Positions 1 through 6,382 are shown, numbered from the stretch's first letter. The stretch is 15,215 bases of DNA from CAYUUP01 sp964447925 (GCA_964447925.1 CAYUUP010000029.1:1-15215), one strand, 5' to 3'. Notes: generated from the letters alone by a model not told the origin. Program-made: numbers and translations.

Positions 1-104
1 TGCTTGATGAACTTCTCACCGGGCGCCCGGCACAGGGGGCAGAACTCAGGCGGCTGATCCCCCTCGTAGACGTAGCCGCAGACGGGGCATACATACTTGC
101 TCAT
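1..104 (-). CDS. Rubredoxin-domain protein, N-terminal part (reverse-rubrerythrin type), partial
   Basis: The first 34 codons of a minus-strand gene that leaves the window at its left edge. The visible protein begins MSKYVCPVCGYVYEGD and carries two CxxC pairs, CPVC at residues 6-9 and CPLC at 22-25, which is the four-cysteine iron site of a rubredoxin. The GYVYEGD...P..CP.C spacing, with rubredoxin at the extreme N terminus, is typical of reverse rubrerythrins (NADH peroxidases of clostridia that detoxify peroxide and oxygen), where a di-iron ferritin-like domain follows. That second domain lies outside the window, so a free-standing rubredoxin or another rubredoxin fusion cannot be excluded. 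The start is supported by GGAGGAA at 111-117, six bases upstream. It has its own promoter (185-214). Confidence 0.8.
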   Translation of the reverse strand, partial: MSKYVCPVCGYVYEGDQPPEFCPLCRAPGEKFIK

Positions 105-184
105 ATAGAATTCCTCCAAATTCTGATTTTTGGAATCACTTCGGCGGGACAGCCAATCCCACAAATAGGAATGATTCTTGTTTG

Positions 185-214
185 ATTATACCACATTCCA
201 ACAGTTCTTGTAAA
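185..214 (-). promoter_or_regulatory. Promoter of the rubredoxin-domain gene
   Basis: Read on the minus strand: -35 TTTACA (214-209), an 18-base spacer, and a perfect -10 TATAAT (190-185) preceded by TGG, which makes it an extended -10. Transcription would start near 178, giving a leader of about 75 bases. It lies just downstream of the gpr stop, so the rubredoxin gene need not depend on gpr transcription. No clear PerR-type box is visible, although peroxide control would be expected for this family. Confidence 0.65.
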
Positions 215-253
215 GGGGTCAGCGGGATTTTTTGGAGGAAATTTCCAGTGGCT

Positions 254-1141
254 TCAGCTGAGGAAGAGATCCACATCCTCCACGGTGAGATCCTCCTGGA
301 GGGCGAGGTTGATGCCGTAGGCCATGACCTTGGACAGGTCACTGACCAGCTGGTCGATATCCTTGGGGGTCACCAACAGGGATTCCAGGGCAGTGTCTGC
401 TTCACCCCCCAGAATGGCGGCCAGGGCAGAGGCGTCGGTGACGGTGGGGGTACCCATGGCGATGACGGGGACGCCCAGCGTGTCGCGGTTCAGGGCCTTG
501 CGGCCGCTGCCCACGCCAGAGCCGGGGATGATGCCGGTGTTGGAGATCTGAACGGTGGTACACAGCCGCTCCACGGAGCTGGCGGTCAAGGCGTCCACTG
601 CCACTACAAAATCGGGCCGTATCTCACGGGCCACGGCATCGGCCAGCTCGCCGCTCTCTAATCCTGTGGTTCCCAGAACGCCGGTGGCGATGGCGGAGAC
701 AGGGCGGAAGGCTCCAAACTGCTCCGGCAGCTGCCGCACCAGATGACGCGTTACCATGGTCATGTCTGCTGTCCGGGGGCCAATGGCGTCAGGGGTTACC
801 GCCCGGTTGCCCAGCCCTACTACAAGGCAGCTCTCCTGTCCCCCCAGAGGGATCAGCCGCCCCAGACAGGTGGCCACTGCCTCCGCCCCCCGGCGGAAGG
901 ACTCCTTCTCCCGACGGAGCAGCTCTCTCATATCCAGAGTCAGATAGCTGCCCTGGGGCTTGCCAACCTGTTCCGCCCCCTGGGGGGAGATGATCTCCAC
1001 TGTGGTCAGAGGGAAGCCACGGAGATTCTCCTCTGAAGTCACCACACCGGAGAGTGTACCGGGATCTCCCCGGCTCTGCCGCCACAGTTCGGTGGCTTCC
1101 ACCACCAGATCGGTTCGGATGGGTCTGCTTGGCCGGGACAT
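254..1141 (-). CDS. gpr: GPR endopeptidase (germination/spore protease)
   Basis: Spore protease that degrades small acid-soluble proteins (SASPs) when spores germinate, releasing amino acids and uncovering the DNA. The 295-residue product has the family N terminus: the IRTDL motif at about residues 8-12 belongs to the propeptide removed during self-activation late in sporulation. The two aspartates held to be essential are in place: D118 in TPDAIGP and D183 in VDAL, the latter followed by the conserved QISNTGIIPGSGVG stretch (198-211). Open frame continues upstream to 1375 but that overlaps rpsT; the start at 1141 is chosen from GAGGAGG at about 1150-1156 and the family N terminus. At 295 residues it is shorter than the roughly 370-residue Bacillus enzyme. 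It is divergent from rpsT, an arrangement also known in Bacillus. I could not find a convincing sigma-G promoter. Confidence 0.95.
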   Translation of the reverse strand: MSRPSRPIRTDLVVEATELWRQSRGDPGTLSGVVTSEENLRGFPLTTVEIISPQGAEQVGKPQGSYLTLDMRELLRREKESFRRGAEAVATCLGRLIPLGGQESCLVVGLGNRAVTPDAIGPRTADMTMVTRHLVRQLPEQFGAFRPVSAIATGVLGTTGLESGELADAVAREIRPDFVVAVDALTASSVERLCTTVQISNTGIIPGSGVGSGRKALNRDTLGVPVIAMGTPTVTDASALAAILGGEADTALESLLVTPKDIDQLVSDLSKVMAYGINLALQEDLTVEDVDLFLS

Positions 1142-1246
1142 GGTCCTCGCCTCCTCAAGATTTGTGAATTTTTCCTGTTCAGTATCTGCCGTTTTGAGCA
1201 GGGTATGCGGCGGGCAAAAGAAACAGAAAAAAATTTTGAAAAACCA

Positions 1247-1275
1247 TTGCATTTTCCCGCAAGAAATGATAAAAT
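1247..1275 (+). promoter_or_regulatory. Promoter of rpsT
   Basis: -35 TTGCAT at 1247-1252, 17-base spacer, -10 TAAAAT at 1270-1275, with TGA directly before the -10 (extended -10, TG at 1267-1268). Predicted start near 1282 leaves a leader of about 44 bases with GGAGG ahead of the TTG start. The near-ideal geometry fits a highly expressed ribosomal protein gene. Confidence 0.75.
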
Positions 1276-1325
1276 ACAATTTTGTATGGGACAGTGAAAT
1301 ACTGTTTTGCGAGGAGGTGTTTTGT

Positions 1326-1595
1326 TTGCCGAATATCAAATCTGCGAAGAAGCGGGTGCTGGTCACCAAGACCAAGACCGCCCAGAACCGCGCTGCTAAG
1401 TCCGAGTTGAAGACAACTCTGAAGAAATTTGACGCCGCTGCGGGCGAGGGCGTTCAGAGCGAGGCCACAGTTGCCTATCGGGTCGCTGTCAAGGCTGTTG
1501 ACCAGGCTGCTGCCAAGGGCCTAATCCACAAGAACAAGGCCGCTCGCACCAAGGGCCAGATGACCGTGAAGCTCAACGCGCTCACGGCGGAGTGA
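1326..1595 (+). CDS. rpsT: 30S ribosomal protein S20
   Basis: Primary 16S rRNA-binding protein of the small subunit. The 89-residue product begins (M)PNIKSAKKRV, the hallmark S20 N terminus, is rich in Lys, Arg and Ala, and contains AQNRAAKSELKT and a C-terminal HKNKAARTKGQM segment, as in the family; its length matches the usual 85-90. Start is TTG at 1326, supported by GAGGAGG at 1311-1317 about eight bases upstream; TTG or other weak starts are common in rpsT and are associated with autoregulation (family knowledge, not shown here). Longer in-frame reading upstream to 960 lies antisense to gpr and is not coding. It is a single-gene unit between its promoter (1247-1275) and terminator (1637-1667). 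Confidence 0.97.
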   Translation: MPNIKSAKKRVLVTKTKTAQNRAAKSELKTTLKKFDAAAGEGVQSEATVAYRVAVKAVDQAAAKGLIHKNKAARTKGQMTVKLNALTAE

Positions 1596-1636
1596 GACGG
1601 CACAGGCCGCATTAATGAGATTTCATGTCATGTAAC

Positions 1637-1667
1637 AAACCGTCTGGAACTGCTCAGACGGTTTTTT
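1637..1667 (+). terminator. Rho-independent terminator of rpsT
   Basis: AAACCGTCTG (1637-1646) pairs perfectly with CAGACGGTTT (1655-1664) around an eight-base loop, and a run of six T (1662-1667) overlaps and follows the stem. It starts about 40 bases after the rpsT stop and ends 50 bases before the next gene. Confidence 0.9.
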
Positions 1668-1716
1668 ACATATCTGCAGTGCTGCCAGGCTACAGACATA
1701 GAGAAAGGAAGATATA

Positions 1717-2961
1717 ATGAGTATCGTCAGGGATATGGAACTGGCCCCCTCCGGACTGCGGAAAATTGAGTGGGTACGATCCTTCATGCCTGCCCTCTCC
1801 GCCATCGAAGAGCGGTTTGAACGGGAAAAGCCCTTTGCAGGACTGCGCATCGCCGTCTCTGTCCACCTGGAGGCCAAGACCGCTAATCTGGGCCTGGTGC
1901 TGCAAAAGGGGGGCGCAGAGGTATACCTCACCGGCTGCAATCCCCTCTCTACCCAGGACGATGTGGCGGCGGCGGTGGCCAGCCTAGGCGTGGAGACATT
2001 TGGCGTCCACGGTGTCACTCCGGAGGAATATGAAGAACTGCTGGTGCAGACCCTGTCCTGCAAGCCCCATCTGGTGGTGGATGACGGCGGCGATTTGATC
2101 CAGCTTCTGGGGGACAAGTGCCGAAATTTCGGCGAGAACCTTATCGGCGGCTGCGAGGAAACCACAACCGGTATCCTGCGGCTGAAGGCAAGAGTACGGG
2201 CGGGGGAGCTGCCCTGTCCCATGATGGCAGTAAATGACGCCAAGGCAAAGCACTATTATGACAACAAATACGGCACCGGCCAGTCTGTCTGGACGGCAAT
2301 TATGGATACAACCAACCTGATTGTGGCGGGAAAGACCGTGGTAGTAGCAGGCTATGGTTGGTGCGGCAAGGGAGTGGCCCTCCGGGCGCTGGGCATGGGG
2401 GCTAACGTCATTGTGACGGAGATCGACCCATTCAAAGCGTTGGACGCTACCATGAACGGCTGCCGGGTGATGACCATGGACGAGGCTGCCCCCCTGGGGG
2501 ATATCTTTGTCACCGTCACCGGCTGTCGGGATGTGATTACCCCCCGGCACTTCGCCGTGATGAAGGATCAGGCGCTGCTGTGCAACGCCGGACATTTTGA
2601 CTGTGAGGTAGACGTGGCGGGGCTGCGGGCCATTGCAGTTTCCTCCACACCCCAGCGGGACAACATCGTGGGCTACACCCTGGCCAACGGGCGCACCCTG
2701 AACGTCATTGGCGAGGGGCGGCTGGTGAACCTGGCAGCGGGGAACGGCCACCCGGCAGAAATCATGGATATGTCCTTTGCTGTGCAGGCCCTGTCGCTGG
2801 AGTGGCTGGCAAAGCACCGGGACAGCCTGGAGGTAAAACTCTACACCGTTCCGGAGGAGATTGATCAGGAAATTGCCCGCTGCAAGCTGGCGGCACTGGG
2901 CCTTTCCATCGACACCCTGACACAGGAGCAGATGGCATATCTCTCTGGCTGGCAGGTGTGA
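1717..2961 (+). CDS. ahcY: S-adenosylhomocysteine hydrolase (adenosylhomocysteinase), short archaeal/Thermotoga-like form
   Basis: NAD-dependent cytosolic enzyme splitting S-adenosylhomocysteine, the inhibitory by-product of methyl transfer, into adenosine and homocysteine. In the 414-residue product the substrate-site residues are recognisable: H50 in VSVHLEAKTA, D122-D123 in VVDDGGDL, E147-E148 in GGCEETTTG, K178 and D182 in NDAKAKHYYDN. The cofactor Rossmann motif GYGWCGKG is at 212-219, and CNAGHFDCE at 289-297. YGTGQS (185-190) replaces the YGCRES of the long bacterial and eukaryotic enzymes, and the protein ends at YLSGWQV without the usual lysine/tyrosine tail that reaches the neighbouring subunit's NAD. 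Both traits mark the archaeal/Thermotoga group, some of whose members prefer S-inosylhomocysteine, so the exact substrate is open. The start has AAAGGAAG just upstream. It probably leads a three-gene unit. Confidence 0.95.
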   Translation: MSIVRDMELAPSGLRKIEWVRSFMPALSAIEERFEREKPFAGLRIAVSVHLEAKTANLGLVLQKGGAEVYLTGCNPLSTQDDVAAAVASLGVETFGVHGVTPEEYEELLVQTLSCKPHLVVDDGGDLIQLLGDKCRNFGENLIGGCEETTTGILRLKARVRAGELPCPMMAVNDAKAKHYYDNKYGTGQSVWTAIMDTTNLIVAGKTVVVAGYGWCGKGVALRALGMGANVIVTEIDPFKALDATMNGCRVMTMDEAAPLGDIFVTVTGCRDVITPRHFAVMKDQALLCNAGHFDCEVDVAGLRAIAVSSTPQRDNIVGYTLANGRTLNVIGEGRLVNLAAGNGHPAEIMDMSFAVQALSLEWLAKHRDSLEVKLYTVPEEIDQEIARCKLAALGLSIDTLTQEQMAYLSGWQV

Positions 2962-3087
2962 GGCCAAAAGCCAAGAGCTGTGTCAGGAGTATACGGGACG
3001 GGTGGTTCAAGGCTATCCGTGATCGGGGGGCACAAGTTTGGATGAGTCGGCGGAACGCGGTAAATAAGAGTGAAGGAGTGCGCGATA

Positions 3088-3825
3088 ATGAACAATTTGG
3101 AGGAGAGATTGGCCGCATTGGAGCAGGGATTGGCCCGGGAGCGGAGCTTTCATGAGATCTGTAATCTCATGGGCCGCTATCAGTACTATCATACCGGCGG
3201 ACAGATGTCCCGCATCGGTCGGGAGTTGTTCGCATGGCAGGAGCCGGATGCCCACTGCGAATACGGCCCGCTGGGCGTTTTCGGCCCGGAGAAATCACTG
3301 GAATTTTTTGATATCATGACGGAGAAATTCACCAATGGGGAGGCCAAATGCCTGCCAGGTCTGCTGGAGATCCATCAGATCACCACCCCCTTGCTGGAAA
3401 TTGCCGGGGACGGCCAGACGGCAAAGGGCATCTGGATGTCCACCGGGGCCATTCTCATGATGAAGGACAGTCAGTCGGAGACTGGGTGCAGCTTCACCTG
3501 GGATACGGGGAAGTATGCTGTGGACTTCCTCCACACAGATGAGGGGTGGAAGATATGGCACCTTCACGTCTGCGATATGTGGCAGGCAGACTTTAAAAAT
3601 GATCCGGTGGAGAACATCGGGAAAGTGCCAACCGGCGTCACCCAGGCTCAGATTGATGAATGGAACGCCCAAGCCGCCGCCGGAGAGATCGTCATGCCCA
3701 TGGGTTTTCCCATCCCCGACAGACCCACCACCTTCCACTATTTCTATGGGAGCAATACCTCCGCGCCCCGTGAGCCGGAGCCGCCGGTTCCCTACCAGTG
3801 TTTCGCGGAGACCTTCTCCTATTGA
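3088..3825 (+). CDS. SnoaL-like / NTF2-fold protein, function unknown
   Basis: A 245-residue protein of the SnoaL-like (nuclear transport factor 2) superfamily, whose small alpha+beta barrels act as cyclases, dehydratases or isomerases on hydrophobic substrates, or only bind them. A short amphipathic helix (residues 1-18, LEERLAALEQGL) precedes the family entry motif LMGRYQYYH (27-35). The strand-turn-strand YAVDFLHTDEGWKIWHLH (143-160) is typical of the fold. About 80 residues follow the core and end in a proline-rich stretch (EPEPPVP), longer than the roughly 130-170 residues of minimal members. Bile-acid dehydratase BaiE belongs to this superfamily, but nothing here shows bile-acid activity. 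A GTG at 3070 is in frame, but ATG 3088 is preferred because AAGGAG lies at 3073-3078. It follows ahcY by 126 bases with no terminator between. Confidence 0.75.
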   Translation: MNNLEERLAALEQGLARERSFHEICNLMGRYQYYHTGGQMSRIGRELFAWQEPDAHCEYGPLGVFGPEKSLEFFDIMTEKFTNGEAKCLPGLLEIHQITTPLLEIAGDGQTAKGIWMSTGAILMMKDSQSETGCSFTWDTGKYAVDFLHTDEGWKIWHLHVCDMWQADFKNDPVENIGKVPTGVTQAQIDEWNAQAAAGEIVMPMGFPIPDRPTTFHYFYGSNTSAPREPEPPVPYQCFAETFSY

Positions 3826-4343
3826 AGGCCGGGGATTATCGGCTCATCCGTTCTGGGCGGAAGACGTTGGCGCTGGAGGTCACGGAGGGGGGAGAGGTGT
3901 TGGTGCGGGCGCCTTACCAGGCCAGCCAGCGGGACATTGACCGCTTTGTGGCATCTCATGCGGATTGGCTGGAGCGAACAAAGACCCGTCAACGGCAGCG
4001 ACAGGAAAACCGCCCCAAAATCACCCCGGATATGCGGGAAGAGCTGACCCGCAAGGCGCTGGATATTCTCCCCGGCAGGGTGGCCCACTACGCCGCCATC
4101 ATGGGGGTGGCGCCTGCCGGCATCACCATCACCGGGGCGGAAAAGCGCTTTGGCAGTTGTTCTGCCAATAATCGCATCTGCTTCTCCTGGCGGCTGATGG
4201 CATATCCTCCGGAGGCTATCGAATACGTAGTTGTTCACGAGCTGGCCCACATCCGCCACCATGACCACGGTCCGGACTTTTATGCCTTTGTGGCTTCGGT
4301 GCTGCCCGATTACAAAGAGCGGGAGAAGCTGCTCCGAGGGTAG
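3822..4343 (+). CDS. YgjP-type (DUF45) metal-dependent hydrolase
   Basis: Zinc metallohydrolase of the YgjP/WLM group related to SprT and M48 peptidases. The HExxH motif is H139-E-L-A-H143, with a probable third ligand at H149 (HDHGPDFY); EKRFGSCS at 107-114 and the N-terminal SGRKTLALEV with VRAP are further family marks. E. coli YgjP has been linked to UTP hydrolysis, while peptidase activity is generally unproven, so the substrate is uncertain. I choose TTG at 3822 (173 residues): it overlaps the SnoaL-gene stop as TTGA, has GCGGAG at 3805-3810, and gives the normal family N terminus. A GTG at 3798 in the same frame would add eight residues but has no ribosome binding site. The overlap suggests coupled translation with the gene before it. 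Confidence 0.85.
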   Translation: MKAGDYRLIRSGRKTLALEVTEGGEVLVRAPYQASQRDIDRFVASHADWLERTKTRQRQRQENRPKITPDMREELTRKALDILPGRVAHYAAIMGVAPAGITITGAEKRFGSCSANNRICFSWRLMAYPPEAIEYVVVHELAHIRHHDHGPDFYAFVASVLPDYKEREKLLRG

Positions 4344-4388
4344 AAAGCAGCCTGCCTGTGGGGGAGGGCTATATTTTTGACAGTAATA

Positions 4389-4414
4389 AGGACTGCGGTG
4401 TTTTCCGCAGTCCT
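4389..4414. terminator. Hairpin between convergent genes (probable terminator)
   Basis: A perfect 10-base-pair stem, AGGACTGCGG (4389-4398) with CCGCAGTCCT (4405-4414), and a six-base loop. It lies between the metallohydrolase stop (4343) and the minus-strand dehydrogenase stop (4440). On the minus strand it is followed by TTATTACTG, a weak T tract; on the plus strand no T run follows. It probably mainly serves the dehydrogenase transcript. Confidence 0.55.
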
Positions 4415-4439
4415 CTGCATTGACGGGGGAATATATATC

Positions 4440-5195
4440 TCAGTAGCCCACCACGGAGACGCCGCCATCAATGACAATGGTCTGGCCGGTGATGGTGGCG
4501 GCTTTATCGCTGGCCAGGAAGATCACGCAGTTGGCCACGTCCTCCGGCTGATTCAGCTTCTTCATGGGGATGGGATCTACTACCTCTGGGGGAAAGCCCA
4601 TCTCCCGCATGGCGGGCGTTTCCACACCGCCCGGGGCTACACAGTTCACCCGGATGCCCAGACTGGCCCATTCCACGGCGGCCTGCATGGTGACAGACAC
4701 CACGGCGCCCTTGGAGGCGGAATAGAAAGCGGAACACATGGGCGGGTGCATCCCCCGGATACCGGCCATGGAAGCGAAGTTAACAATGGAGCCGCCCCGG
4801 GTCTTCATGGACTGTTCCACCACCTGCTGCATCATAAAGAACAGGCCACGGGCGTTGACGTTCATGAATATATCCCAATCAGCCTGTGTGACCTCCAGAC
4901 CGGGCTTGCCACCCATCAGGCCGGCGCACTGGATCAGCACATCGATCTCTCCCAAGTCCTGGCGAATCCTAGTGACAGCGGGGGTGATGGCGTCCACCTC
5001 GGCCAAATTGAGAGCATAGGCCCGGACGGAACCCAGACTGGAAAGAGACTCAATGGCCCTGTCCAAGGCCGGCTGGTTCACGTCCAGCAGGGCAACGCTG
5101 GCGCCGGATTCCAGCAGGGCGCGGGCACAGGTCAGGCCAATGGCCCCGCTGGCGCCAGTGACAACGGCGACTTTTCCGGTAAAATCAATCATCAT
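4440..5195 (-). CDS. SDR-family NAD(P)-dependent oxidoreductase (FabG-like)
   Basis: Classical short-chain dehydrogenase/reductase of 251 residues, the standard length. Cofactor loop TGASGAIG (13-20), an aspartate at the end of strand 2 (D38, ALLDVN) that usually favours NAD(H) over NADP(H), QCAG in place of the common NNAG (89-92), and the catalytic set N114, S142, Y158 and K162 (YSASK) are all visible; the C terminus has GQTIVIDGG. It would interconvert a hydroxyl and a carbonyl on an unknown substrate. FabG, which it resembles, usually sits among fatty-acid genes, and none are here. Of two adjacent ATGs the first (5195) is taken; AAGGAGG at 5203-5209 lies seven bases upstream. Open frame continues upstream but overlaps the small gene at 5224-5355, with which this gene is probably co-transcribed. 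Confidence 0.93.
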   Translation of the reverse strand: MMIDFTGKVAVVTGASGAIGLTCARALLESGASVALLDVNQPALDRAIESLSSLGSVRAYALNLAEVDAITPAVTRIRQDLGEIDVLIQCAGLMGGKPGLEVTQADWDIFMNVNARGLFFMMQQVVEQSMKTRGGSIVNFASMAGIRGMHPPMCSAFYSASKGAVVSVTMQAAVEWASLGIRVNCVAPGGVETPAMREMGFPPEVVDPIPMKKLNQPEDVANCVIFLASDKAATITGQTIVIDGGVSVVGY

Positions 5196-5223
5196 AAAAA
5201 TGCCTCCTTCAAAAACAGGGAGA

Positions 5224-5355
5224 TCATATCTCAGAAGGAAACAGCTCTCGCAGTTCGTTCCTGGCCTCCCGCTCAGTGTCAGCTGAGAGAAGGAACTGTC
5301 CCTCCGGGCTGTATACCTCCACATGACCGCGAACGTAGCGTACATCAAAGCTCAT
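5224..5355 (-). CDS. Small protein of 43 residues, unknown function
   Basis: A short open frame directly upstream of the dehydrogenase and in a different frame. It starts at ATG 5355 with AAGGAGG at 5366-5372 (ten bases away) and stops at 5224, 28 bases before the dehydrogenase start. The product begins MSFDVRYVRGHVEVYSPEGQ and continues FLLSADTEREARNELREL; the shape is a two-strand hairpin followed by an acidic/basic amphipathic helix, with no cysteines, signal peptide or membrane segment. I believe similar proteins of about 45 residues are widespread unannotated genes in Clostridia, but that is recollection rather than a search result. Its own promoter, strong ribosome binding site and position support it being real. 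Function cannot be assigned. Confidence 0.65.
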   Translation of the reverse strand: MSFDVRYVRGHVEVYSPEGQFLLSADTEREARNELRELFPSEI

Positions 5356-5388
5356 AACGGGTCAGCCTCCTTTATTTTGACTGACCTT

Positions 5389-5397
5389 AGTATAGCA
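5389..5397 (-). promoter_or_regulatory. Extended -10 promoter of the small-protein/dehydrogenase unit
   Basis: On the minus strand TGC precedes the -10 hexamer TATACT (TATACT at 5394-5389, TGC at 5397-5395). No good -35 lies 16-18 bases upstream (only GTTTTA/TTTTAT), as is common for extended -10 promoters. Predicted start is near 5382. A dyad, CTGACC (5381-5386) and GGTCAG (5360-5365), straddles the start site and brackets the ribosome binding site. Confidence 0.55.
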
Positions 5398-5425
5398 AAA
5401 GGAAAGTCCAATAAAACGGACTATG

Positions 5426-5455
5426 AAACAAAAAATGACCCCTGCGGGGTCATTT
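5426..5455 (-). terminator. Rho-independent terminator of secG
   Basis: On the minus strand AAATGACCCC (5455-5446) pairs with GGGGTCATTT (5442-5433) around a three-base loop, and the T-rich run TTTTTTGTTT (about 5435-5426) follows. It begins 14 bases after the secG stop. Confidence 0.88.
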
Positions 5456-5468
5456 CAGGCTGATTTAC

Positions 5469-5708
5469 TCAGGGAATTAGGTTCAGCACCAGCACCAGCA
5501 CCATAAACAGAATGGCCACATACTTGGTCCAGCGGGCCAGCTTAGCATCCCAACTCTTGGCTTTGTTCTTGGAGAGGAAGGTATCCATACCGCCGCCAAT
5601 GGCGCCAGCAATACCGGCGCTCTTGCCGGACTGCAGCAGAACCACCGCGATTAGGAAGACGCAGGCCAGAACCTCAATGACGGTTAAAACAATGGAAAAC
5701 ACACCCAT
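5469..5708 (-). CDS. secG: Preprotein translocase subunit SecG
   Basis: Small inner-membrane subunit of the SecYEG channel that assists SecA-driven export. The 79-residue product has two hydrophobic segments (about residues 3-26 and 57-78) joined by the glycine-rich loop. The family motif VVLLQSGKSAGIAGAIGGG (22-40) follows the first segment, and length is normal for Gram-positive SecG (75-80). In Firmicutes secG is often followed by rnr and smpB; here it stands alone, closed by a terminator and facing away from the deacylase gene. The start has AAAAGGAG upstream (GGAG at 5719-5722, about ten bases from the ATG). Confidence 0.95.
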   Translation of the reverse strand: MGVFSIVLTVIEVLACVFLIAVVLLQSGKSAGIAGAIGGGMDTFLSKNKAKSWDAKLARWTKYVAILFMVLVLVLNLIP

Positions 5709-5761
5709 GGTAAAATTACTCCTTTTTCAAACGCCCGATGGCGAGTATCAACACTTTTGAT

Positions 5762-5790
5762 ATTTTAACACAGCTTGGGGCAAATTGCAA
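5762..5790 (-). promoter_or_regulatory. Promoter of secG
   Basis: On the minus strand: -35 TTGCAA (5790-5785), 17-base spacer, -10 TAAAAT (5767-5762). Predicted start is near 5755, about 47 bases ahead of the ATG. It is back to back with the promoter at 5829-5857, which has the same two hexamers. Confidence 0.75.
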
Positions 5791-5828
5791 GTGATTTTCA
5801 AAATTTTTGTCTGGCTGTCGCAACGCCC

Positions 5829-5857
5829 TTGCAACGAAGGGGAATATTGTGTAAAAT
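5829..5857 (+). promoter_or_regulatory. Promoter of the Cys-tRNA deacylase gene
   Basis: -35 TTGCAA at 5829-5834, 17-base spacer, -10 TAAAAT at 5852-5857. The hexamers and spacing are identical to those of the divergent secG promoter; only 38 bases separate the two -35 boxes. Predicted start is near 5864. Confidence 0.75.
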
Positions 5858-5902
5858 GGAGAGGAACACCCAGTATAAGACTTAAAAGGGGAGGGGAGCC
5901 AC

Positions 5903-6382
5903 TTGAAAAAGACTGGAGACAAGACCAACGCCGTCCGCATTCTGGTCCAGCACGGCGCCAAATTCACAACGCGCAATTATGAGAACACCGGGGCGGTCAG
6001 CGGCAAAGATGTGGCCGCAGCTTTGGATGAGGATCCCAACACCGCCTTTAAGACGCTGGTGACGGCGGGGAAGTCCGGCCAGCATTATGTATTTCTGGTT
6101 CCTGTCAACCGGGAGTTGGATTTGAAGCGGGCTGCCGCCGCTGTGGAAGAGAAGAGCATCGCCATGGTTCATGATCGGGAGTTGCTGCCTCTGACAGGCT
6201 ATATTCACGGGGGCTGTTCGCCCATCGGCATGAAAAAACAGTTCCCAACGGTAATTGATCGGAGCGCAGAGAACCATGAACACATTCTGTTCAGCGGCGG
6301 GAAAATCGGCCTGCAAATTGAGATTTCTTTGACTGAGCTGAGGAAGACGCTGGACTTCCGGCTGGCAAACGTGGCGAAGTGA
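5903..6382 (+). CDS. ybaK: Cys-tRNA(Pro)/Cys-tRNA(Cys) deacylase, YbaK/EbsC family
   Basis: Freestanding trans-editing enzyme that removes cysteine wrongly attached to tRNA(Pro) by prolyl-tRNA synthetase; it belongs to the fold of the ProRS INS editing domain. At 159 residues it matches the family. K50 in TAFKTLVT corresponds to the catalytic lysine, and GYIHGGCSPIGMKK (99-112) is the family signature. The start is TTG at 5903, supported by AGGGGAGG around 5887-5894; the resulting N terminus, MKKTGDKTNAVRILVQ, is normal. It is a single-gene unit with its own promoter, ending at the hairpin at 6436-6465. Confidence 0.95.
   Translation: MKKTGDKTNAVRILVQHGAKFTTRNYENTGAVSGKDVAAALDEDPNTAFKTLVTAGKSGQHYVFLVPVNRELDLKRAAAAVEEKSIAMVHDRELLPLTGYIHGGCSPIGMKKQFPTVIDRSAENHEHILFSGGKIGLQIEISLTELRKTLDFRLANVAK

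Noticed and set aside
1142..1260. Sigma-G/F type promoter for gpr on the minus strand
   Set aside because: GCATA resembles a sporulation -35, but no CATNNTA-like -10 occurs at the right distance; the nearest text, CAGATACT, fits poorly.
960..1325. Upstream extension of the rpsT frame by 122 codons
   Set aside because: It is antisense to gpr and crosses the rpsT promoter; S20 N terminus and ribosome binding site fix the start at 1326.
1142..1375. Upstream extension of the gpr frame by 78 codons
   Set aside because: It overlaps the rpsT promoter and start; the family N terminus and GAGGAGG fix the start at 1141.
1668..1716. SAH riboswitch or promoter upstream of ahcY
   Set aside because: Only 49 bases separate the rpsT terminator from the start codon, too little for the riboswitch, and no convincing -35/-10 pair is present.
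1984..2967. Long minus-strand open frame (about 327 codons) opposite ahcY
   Set aside because: Antisense shadow of a strongly conserved enzyme; composition is rich in His, Gln and Cys and no family is recognisable.
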